From UBA11222 sp049323435 (GTDB lineage Bacteria > Pseudomonadota > Alphaproteobacteria > UBA11222): a DNA stretch of 64,000 nt. Each line of letters begins with the position of its first letter. Within the stretch, counting starts at the first letter, position 1. The notes under the pieces were generated by a model. It did not search any database, was not told the origin of the DNA, and saw only the letters and a list, made by a program, of their open reading frames with translations. Where the stretch lies: contig JBMOMX010000027.1 of the NCBI GenBank assembly GCA_049323435.1, positions 1 through 64,000 of the forward strand, read 5' to 3'. The translations under genes and the position numbers were made by a program. Positions 58,686 through 64,000 of the stretch are shown here, piece by piece.

Positions 58686-59693
58686 CTATAGAAATTTCCC
58701 CATCGCCAGCGCCGTGTCGGCCATGCGGTTGGAGAAACCCCATTCATTGTCATACCAGCTCAGTACACGCACCAGCTTGCCGCCGGTAACCTGGGTCTGG
58801 TCGAACGCAAAGGTCGAGGACGCCGGATCGTGATTGAAATCAATCGACACATTTTTGGCGCTCGTTGTTCCAAGAATGCCTTTCAGCTTGCCCGTTGAGG
58901 CTTTCAGAATGGCGTCGTTGATTTCCTTGATGCTGGTTTCGCGCCCGGCATTGAACACCAGATCGACGACCGACACATTGGGCGTCGGCACGCGAATGGC
59001 GGTGCCGTCCAGCTTGCCCGCCAGTTCCGGCAGCACCAGGCCCACGGCCTTGGCCGCACCCGTGGTTGTCGGGATCATCGAAAGCGCGGCGGCGCGCCCG
59101 CGATACAGATCGCTATGCATGGTATCCAATGTCGGCTGGTCGCCGGTATAGGCGTGGATGGTGGTCATGAAACCCTGCACGATACCAACCGTTTCATGCA
59201 GCACCATCGCCACCGGCGCCAGGCAATTGGTGGTGCAGGAAGCGTTCGAAACAACCGTGTGCGCGGCCGTCAGTTTATCGTGATTGACGCCATACACGAC
59301 CGTCAGATCGGCATTGGTGGCAGGCGCGGAAATCAGCACCCGCTTGGCGCCGGCGGCCAGATGCTTGGCGGCGTCATCACGGCTGGTGAAAAAGCCGGTG
59401 CACTCCATCGCGATGTCGATGTTCATCGCCTTCCAGGGCAGTTTGGCCGGGTCGCGTTCCGCCGTCACCTTGATCGGGCCGGTGCCGCAATCAATACTGT
59501 CTTCGGTGGTGGTGACATTTCCGGGAAACCGTCCGTGTACGGAATCAAACCGCAGCAGATGCGCATTGGTTTCCACCGGGCCCAGATCGTTCAGCGCAAC
59601 AACCTGAATATCCTTGCGGCCGGATTCAATAATGCCGCGCAAAATATTGCGGCCGATACGTCCAAAACCGTTAATTGCTACGCGCAGCGCCAT
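58686..59693 (-). CDS. gap: Glyceraldehyde-3-phosphate dehydrogenase, type I
   Basis: 335 residues from ATG 59693 (MALRVAINGFGRIGRN). Catalytic cysteine C153 in SNASCTTNCLAP, YTGDQPTLD, the GRAAALSMIPTTTGAAKAVG phosphate loop, and SWYDNEWGFSNRM. It follows tkt by 16 bp, giving a tkt-gap operon for glycolysis and the Calvin or pentose phosphate pathways. pgk is not within the window. Confidence 0.97.
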   Translation of the reverse strand: MALRVAINGFGRIGRNILRGIIESGRKDIQVVALNDLGPVETNAHLLRFDSVHGRFPGNVTTTEDSIDCGTGPIKVTAERDPAKLPWKAMNIDIAMECTGFFTSRDDAAKHLAAGAKRVLISAPATNADLTVVYGVNHDKLTAAHTVVSNASCTTNCLAPVAMVLHETVGIVQGFMTTIHAYTGDQPTLDTMHSDLYRGRAAALSMIPTTTGAAKAVGLVLPELAGKLDGTAIRVPTPNVSVVDLVFNAGRETSIKEINDAILKASTGKLKGILGTTSAKNVSIDFNHDPASSTFAFDQTQVTGGKLVRVLSWYDNEWGFSNRMADTALAMGKFL

Positions 59694-59709
59694 GTGTTTT
59701 CTCCCTTGT

Positions 59710-61722
59710 CTATGCGAGCAGACCGCGCGCTTTTTGCGCAACCGCCTGCGGTGTTAACCCAAAATGCTTATAAAGCTCCTTATAAGGCGCGCTCGCGCCG
59801 AAACTATTGACGCCAATCAAGCCGCCTCTGTCACCGACATAGCGTTCCCAGCCATAGGTGCTGGCCGCCTCGATGGAAATGCGCACCGTATCCAGGCCCA
59901 GGATTTTGTCACGATAGTCCTGCGGCTGCATGTCGAACAGTTCCAGACAGGGCGCGGAAACGACGCGCGCGCCAATCCCATCCGCCTGCAACAGATCGCG
60001 CGCAGCCAGGGCGATTTCAACTTCCGATCCCGTGGCGATCAGCGTGACCTGCGCCTTGCCGGTGGCGGGCAGCAATTCATAGGCCCCGCGCGCACAGAGA
60101 TTTTCTTCCACATAATCCAGCCGGACCGGGGCGAGATTCTGCCGCGTCAGGCTGATGACGCTGGGGCGGTCTGCGGCATGCAGCGCCAGCTGCCAGCATT
60201 CGGCGGTCTCGGTGGCGTCAGCCGGGCGGAACACCAGCAGGTCAGGAATGGCGCGCAAGGACGCCAGATGTTCCACCGGCTGATGCGTCGGCCCATCTTC
60301 ACCCAAACCGATGGAATCATGCGTCATCACATGAATGACCCGCTGGCGCATCATCGCGGCAAGCCGGATGGACGGACGGCAATAATCGCTGAACACCAGA
60401 AAGGTGCCGCTATAGGGAATGAGGCCGCCATGCACAGCCATGCCGTTCATCGCGGCGGCCGAGCCATGTTCGCGGATGCCGTAATAAACATAGCGTCCGC
60501 TGAAATCATCCGGCGTGACCGGGTTCATGCCAGCGGATTTAGTGTTCACCGATCCGGTAAGATCGGCCGAGCCGCCAATGGTTTCCGGCACAATGGCGTT
60601 AATCACATCCAGCGTGTTTTGCGACGCTTTGCGGGTGGCGACGGTGGGCTTTTCCCCGGCCAGCTTCTGTTTGTAGGCGCTGATCGCGCCGTCAAAAGCG
60701 GGCGGCAATTTACCCGACATGCGCCGTTCAAATTCCATGCGCGCTTCGGGTTTCATGGCGGCCAGACGCTGTTTCCACTCCGCCGACTGTTTGGCCCCGC
60801 GCCCGCCAAATCTGCGCCAGGCCTTCAGGATCGCGTCCGGAATTTCAAACGGCGGCGCGCTCCAGCCCAGCGTTTCACGCGCGGCGGCAATTTCCTTGTC
60901 ACCCAGGGGTGATCCATGCACATCAGACGTGCCCTGCTTATTGGGCGCGCCAAAACCGATCTGGGTCTTGCAGGCGATCAGTGTGGGTTTGTCGCTAAGT
61001 TTTGCATGTTCCAGCGCATGGGCGATGGCAGCAGGCGAATGCCCATCAATCGCGATCGTGTTCCAGCCATAGGCGCGGATACGCGCCAGCACGTCTTCGC
61101 TGGTGGACAGATTGGTCGCGCCATCAATGGTGATGCTGTTATCATCGAACAGCACGATCAGCTTGTTCAGCTTCAGATGCCCGGCCAGGCCCAATGCTTC
61201 ATGGCTGATGCCTTCCATCAGGCAGCCATCGCCTGCCATCACATAGGTGTAATGATCGACAATCTGCGGGCCGAATTGCGCCGCCAGCAGGCGTTCGGCC
61301 ATCGCCATGCCAACCGCATTGCCAAGCCCCTGCCCCAGCGGTCCGGTGGTGGTTTCAATGCCCGCCACATGGCCATATTCCGTATGACCGGCGCATAAGC
61401 CGCCCAATTGCCGGAAATTAATGATTTCCTGCATCGGCATATCGGCATAGCCGGTCAGATGTAATACCGAATAAAGCAGCATCGAGCCATGCCCGGCCGA
61501 CAGCACAAAACGGTCGCGGTCCGGCCATTTTGGCTCGGCTGGGTCATATTTCAGAAATTGGGTAAACAGCACGGTCGCCACATCCGCCATGCCCATCGGC
61601 ATGCCGGGATGACCCGAATTTGCCTTTTGCACCGCATCCATGCTGAGCGCGCGGATGGCATTGGCCATGCTGCGCTGTACGGTTCCCAAAAGCAGGCCGG
61701 TCGTGTCCGTTGAATCTGTCAT
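59710..61722 (-). CDS. tkt: Transketolase
   Basis: 670 residues from ATG 61722; an ATG eight codons upstream has no ribosome site. Thiamine diphosphate motif GDGCLMEGISHEALGLAGH...DDN, the histidines in SGHPGMPMG and GPLGQGLGNAVG, and the pyrimidine domain with GIREHGSAAAMNG and DSIGLGEDGPTHQPVEHLA. Moves two-carbon units between sugar phosphates. First gene of tkt-gap, divergent from the DUF4164 gene. Confidence 0.96.
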   Translation of the reverse strand: MTDSTDTTGLLLGTVQRSMANAIRALSMDAVQKANSGHPGMPMGMADVATVLFTQFLKYDPAEPKWPDRDRFVLSAGHGSMLLYSVLHLTGYADMPMQEIINFRQLGGLCAGHTEYGHVAGIETTTGPLGQGLGNAVGMAMAERLLAAQFGPQIVDHYTYVMAGDGCLMEGISHEALGLAGHLKLNKLIVLFDDNSITIDGATNLSTSEDVLARIRAYGWNTIAIDGHSPAAIAHALEHAKLSDKPTLIACKTQIGFGAPNKQGTSDVHGSPLGDKEIAAARETLGWSAPPFEIPDAILKAWRRFGGRGAKQSAEWKQRLAAMKPEARMEFERRMSGKLPPAFDGAISAYKQKLAGEKPTVATRKASQNTLDVINAIVPETIGGSADLTGSVNTKSAGMNPVTPDDFSGRYVYYGIREHGSAAAMNGMAVHGGLIPYSGTFLVFSDYCRPSIRLAAMMRQRVIHVMTHDSIGLGEDGPTHQPVEHLASLRAIPDLLVFRPADATETAECWQLALHAADRPSVISLTRQNLAPVRLDYVEENLCARGAYELLPATGKAQVTLIATGSEVEIALAARDLLQADGIGARVVSAPCLELFDMQPQDYRDKILGLDTVRISIEAASTYGWERYVGDRGGLIGVNSFGASAPYKELYKHFGLTPQAVAQKARGLLA

Positions 61723-61876
61723 TAGCGCTCTGTTTTGCTCCCTCATGCCAATGCATCTGATTGACCATGTTGCACGCCACGCGTCAAGTGTGGGATGGCC
61801 GTAAGCTGGATATTGCTCTTAAGGGGGGTTGGGGCCTAAAGTGATTCCGTGATTATATATAGCGGGAGTTGGCCTT

Positions 61877-62131
61877 ATGACGTCGCTTGAGCAGGCACAG
61901 GAACAGTTTTTGCAGGCGATTTCGGGGCTGGAAAGCGCTTTTACGGCGGCTGCGCAACGCCATAAGCAGATGGCCGGTGATCTGGCCGCGCTTCAGGCGC
62001 GCCATGCCGCATTGGAGGCGGAACATGCCGCACTGCGTAAATCATACGAAGCCCTGCACAGGCAACAGGCCGCCGCCAGCAAACGTCTGGATGGCGCGAT
62101 AACCGGCCTGCACGAGGTTTTAGGGGTGTGA
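61877..62131 (+). CDS. DUF4164-type coiled-coil protein
   Basis: 84 residues, nearly all coiled coil: an alanine/glutamine heptad pattern from about residue 5 to 75, with RHAALEAEHAALRKSYEALH in the middle. Small proteins of the DUF4164 group lie just before zapA in many alphaproteobacteria, as here. A link to cell division is suggested by that placement only. Confidence 0.78.
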   Translation: MTSLEQAQEQFLQAISGLESAFTAAAQRHKQMAGDLAALQARHAALEAEHAALRKSYEALHRQQAAASKRLDGAITGLHEVLGV

Positions 62132-62179
62132 CCACTCCATATTGAACGAAAAATTGTACGAAAACAGGGGTTTCAGGCA

Positions 62180-62497
62180 ATGGCGCAAGTTTCAGTCAGG
62201 GTAAATGGCCGCGAATATGACCTGACCTGCGGGGATGGCGAAGAAGCCCATCTGCGCAAGCTGGCGCAGTATGTAGATGATAAAATCACCGCCCTGCGGG
62301 GGTCCGGCGCCAATCTCTCGGATGCGCAATTGCTGCTGATGGCAGGCATTGTGATATCCGATGAATTGAGCGAGGCCACGGGCACGGTTGGTAATTCTGC
62401 CGCCGCCATTGACGCGCAGGAACAGGCGCTGGCGGCGCAGCTATCAACCGCAGCAGCACGCCTGGAAGCCATGACCAGCCACTTGAACGGCCTGTAG
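62180..62497 (+). CDS. zapA: Cell division protein ZapA
   Basis: 105 residues. The N-terminal head reads AQVSVRVNGREYDLTCGDGEEAHLRKLAQYVDDKI, followed by the LSDAQLLLMAGIVISDELSE helix and a C-terminal coiled coil. ZapA crosslinks FtsZ filaments at midcell. The 5-formyltetrahydrofolate cyclo-ligase gene starts six bases after its stop, so there is no room for a 6S RNA gene at the usual zapA-ygfA junction. Confidence 0.93.
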   Translation: MAQVSVRVNGREYDLTCGDGEEAHLRKLAQYVDDKITALRGSGANLSDAQLLLMAGIVISDELSEATGTVGNSAAAIDAQEQALAAQLSTAAARLEAMTSHLNGL

Positions 62498-62503
62498 TAT
62501 GTG

Positions 62504-63121
62504 ATGACAGACGAAACGGCGGAAATTACCCGGTTGAAAGCTGAAATGCGCCAGGCGCAACGGCGCAAACGGGTCAATCTGTTTAAAAGTTCCGGTTCCG
62601 AAATATATACGCAGGCGGCCAGGCGGTTTATCGAGACCGTGGCCATCCCGAAAGGCGGCATAGTGGCCGGTTACTGGCCGCTGAAGGATGAATTTGATTG
62701 CCGTCCCTTGCTGGAAATGATTGCGGCTGAGGGCGGACGCCTGGCCTTGCCGGTTGTGGCCGGGGATTCGGGCAAACTGCTATTTCTGGAATGGTCGCCG
62801 GGGGCGCCGCTGGCTGAGGCGGGTTTTGGAACCTCGGGGCCAGTGCGCCCCGGCCGGGAGGTGTTGCCGGACATGGTGCTGGTTCCGCTGCTGGCCTTTG
62901 ACCGGCAGGGTGGCCGGTTAGGCTATGGCGGCGGATTTTATGATCGCAGTCTTACGGCACTGCGGGGTGTGGGAAAGTGTAAATATGCCATCGGGCTTGG
63001 CTTTTCCGCGCAGCGCGTGCAGCAGGCGCCAATGGGGCCGTTTGATGCCCGCCTGGACGGGGTTGCAACCGAGACCGGCGTGATCTGGGCACGCCAAATG
63101 GCGGATACGAACCGGGCCTGA
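62504..63121 (+). CDS. 5-formyltetrahydrofolate cyclo-ligase
   Basis: 205 residues from ATG 62504, with GTG 62501 just before it. It makes 5,10-methenyl-THF from 5-formyl-THF and ATP. Family marks are AGYWPLKDEFDCRPLL near residue 50, LVPLLAFDRQGGRLGYGGGFYDR and the C-terminal GLGFSAQRV. It follows zapA as ygfA does in enterobacteria. Together with pabABC it touches folate metabolism, but the genes are far apart. Confidence 0.94.
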   Translation: MTDETAEITRLKAEMRQAQRRKRVNLFKSSGSEIYTQAARRFIETVAIPKGGIVAGYWPLKDEFDCRPLLEMIAAEGGRLALPVVAGDSGKLLFLEWSPGAPLAEAGFGTSGPVRPGREVLPDMVLVPLLAFDRQGGRLGYGGGFYDRSLTALRGVGKCKYAIGLGFSAQRVQQAPMGPFDARLDGVATETGVIWARQMADTNRA

Positions 63122-63218
63122 AAATATCAAGAAAAATTGTTTCGCCATTGGCAGACGCAAATGTGTTTACTATCTCTATCTCGCTCCATTCTGGCAGCCA
63201 TTCAAAGAGGGTAGATTG

Positions 63219-63875
63219 ATGCAGGCACGGCGGTTTTTAAAACTATTGGCGGCGTCGCTTCTGAGCATCGGCCTGGCGGGCGCAGCGGTTGCGGCGGCGG
63301 AAGGTCAGGGCAAAAAGGCTGCTCCGGACATTGATGTGGATGAAGGCGACCGCCTGTTTAAACGCGGTCATTACGAAGAAGCCATGAGCTGGTGGAAAGA
63401 AGCCGGCGAAAAAGGCAGCGTCAATGCCCTGTACCGGATCGGCGAAAAATACCGCGACGGCGTTTTGCGTGATAAGGAGGTCGTCGTTGAACGCGATTTT
63501 GCTGAAGCGGCAAAATGGCTAACCCGCGCCGCCGAACTGGGCGATGAGCGGGCGCATTTCGATCTGGGCGGGCTGTATGATGATGGGCTGGGCGTTGAAC
63601 AATCGCTTGAACAGGCGGCGCGCTGGTATCTAGCCGGGGCTGAGCGCGGCCAGATGGCCTGCCAGTATAATATTGCCGTCATGTATGAAGAAGGCGCCGG
63701 TGTCGCCAAGGATCCTGTCGCTGCCTATAAGTGGTATTATCTCGCCGCCCAGCAGGGTTTCATAGAGTTTGGCGGCCCTGCCCTGGAAAAACTCAGCCGC
63801 GCCATGACCCCCGAACAGGTGCGTGACGCCATCAATATGGCCCGCAATTTTGTCATGAAGCCGATCGTGCGATAG
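63219..63875 (+). CDS. Sel1-repeat (SLR) secreted protein
   Basis: 218 residues from ATG 63219 (a TTG lies one codon before), with GAGGG upstream. A signal peptide (about 1-27, AAVAAA) is followed by four Sel1-like repeats of about 36 residues: GDRLFKRGHYEEAMSWWKEA, GDERAHFDLGGLYDDGLGV, and GQMACQYNIAVMYEEGAGV in turn. SLR proteins act as scaffolds in the periplasm or in signalling. A second, shorter-spaced SLR gene follows after three bases. Confidence 0.85.
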   Translation: MQARRFLKLLAASLLSIGLAGAAVAAAEGQGKKAAPDIDVDEGDRLFKRGHYEEAMSWWKEAGEKGSVNALYRIGEKYRDGVLRDKEVVVERDFAEAAKWLTRAAELGDERAHFDLGGLYDDGLGVEQSLEQAARWYLAGAERGQMACQYNIAVMYEEGAGVAKDPVAAYKWYYLAAQQGFIEFGGPALEKLSRAMTPEQVRDAINMARNFVMKPIVR

Positions 63876-63878
63876 CCC

Positions 63879-64000
63879 ATGCGCAGACAGGCCCATTTTG
63901 CCCGGATTGTTCTGCTGACAATTTTGCTGTCTGCTGGCGCCGGTCCGGTGCTGGCCGATCAGGGCAAGGTGCTGTTTGACAAGGGCCACTATGCCGAGGC
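63879..64000 (+). CDS. Second Sel1-repeat-type secreted protein, cut by the window end
   Basis: The first 40 codons only. A signal peptide (RIVLLTILLSAGAGPVLA) is followed by DQGKVLFDKGHYAE, which mirrors GDRLFKRGHYEEA of the preceding SLR protein. Probably a tandem paralogue. The rest lies beyond the window. Confidence 0.7.
   Translation, partial: MRRQAHFARIVLLTILLSAGAGPVLADQGKVLFDKGHYAE

Noticed and set aside
59764..60912. 382-codon frame opposite transketolase
   Set aside because: Antisense shadow of tkt, with no ribosome site or recognisable domain.
62497..62504. 6S RNA gene expected between zapA and the cyclo-ligase gene
   Set aside because: Only six bases separate the two genes. There is no space for it.
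1..64000. CRISPR array
   Set aside because: No regularly spaced direct repeats with unique spacers were seen, only dispersed palindromic repeats.

Overview
The window is a dense stretch of an alphaproteobacterial chromosome; by eye its GC content is in the mid-to-high fifties. The evidence is gene order and family content: lipA next to a ratA/coq10-type gene, a split pntAA-pntAB-pntB transhydrogenase followed upstream by a 46-residue aa3-oxidase subunit IV, COQ9, a phasin, and ntrY-ntrX-trkA-trkH-dat-hfq-hflX all on one strand. A Rhodospirillales-like or related lineage is my best guess. I cannot name the species.

Layout. 1-5.2 kb: a double carboxymuconolactone-decarboxylase-fold protein, a J-domain membrane protein, galU-ugd (UDP-glucuronate supply) and a SPOR-tailed DD-carboxypeptidase. 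5.2-11 kb: a phasin with two operator-like dyads, a duplicated DUF1217 protein, two tandem CaiB/BaiF (methylacyl-CoA racemase-like) genes and an esterase. 11-13.2 kb: a palindromic mobile-looking element and a PEP-CTERM surface protein. 13.2-18.4 kb: lipA-ratA, a vapC remnant, queC-SDR-queE-queD (preQ0 synthesis), a broken chemoreceptor gene hit by repeat elements, and tRNA-Glu. 18.5-25.2 kb: rpe, a MurJ-like flippase with two methyltransferases, an HTH-UbiX fusion bracketed by two YdcH-like genes, and malonyl-CoA decarboxylase. 25.1-32.4 kb: pabB-pabA-pabC (4-aminobenzoate), coq9-def, and the transhydrogenase genes. 32.7-37.7 kb: a HAD phosphatase, msrP, an EF-G-like GTPase and a membrane acyltransferase. 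38-46.7 kb: a catabolic island of a CMD protein, a PfkB kinase, a TetR regulator, BadI-like and AliB-like enzymes, a crotonase, a BadH-like SDR, a Rieske oxygenase, an alpha/beta hydrolase and an MBL-fold hydrolase. 46.7-56.5 kb: the hfq/ntr/trk block. 56.6-64 kb: lolD-lolC/E, gap, tkt, a DUF4164 gene, zapA, 5-formyl-THF cyclo-ligase and two Sel1-repeat proteins, the last cut by the window edge.

How the parts work together. The 40.2-43.9 kb operon resembles the cyclohexanecarboxylate branch of the Rhodopseudomonas benzoate pathway: AliB-type dehydrogenation, crotonase, BadH-type alcohol dehydrogenase, and BadI ring-opening hydrolase. A TetR gene is divergent from it and a Rieske oxygenase/hydrolase pair follows. 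Acyl-CoA and storage functions elsewhere (racemases, malonyl-CoA decarboxylase, phasin) fit an organism living on acyl-CoA chemistry.

The most unusual items are an XRE-type HTH domain fused in one reading frame to a UbiX flavin prenyltransferase, with a near-consensus promoter containing dyads and abutting the start codon, and a family of short palindromic repeats. One repeat copy is bracketed by a 12-bp direct repeat and separates queD from a decayed chemoreceptor gene that a second copy interrupts.
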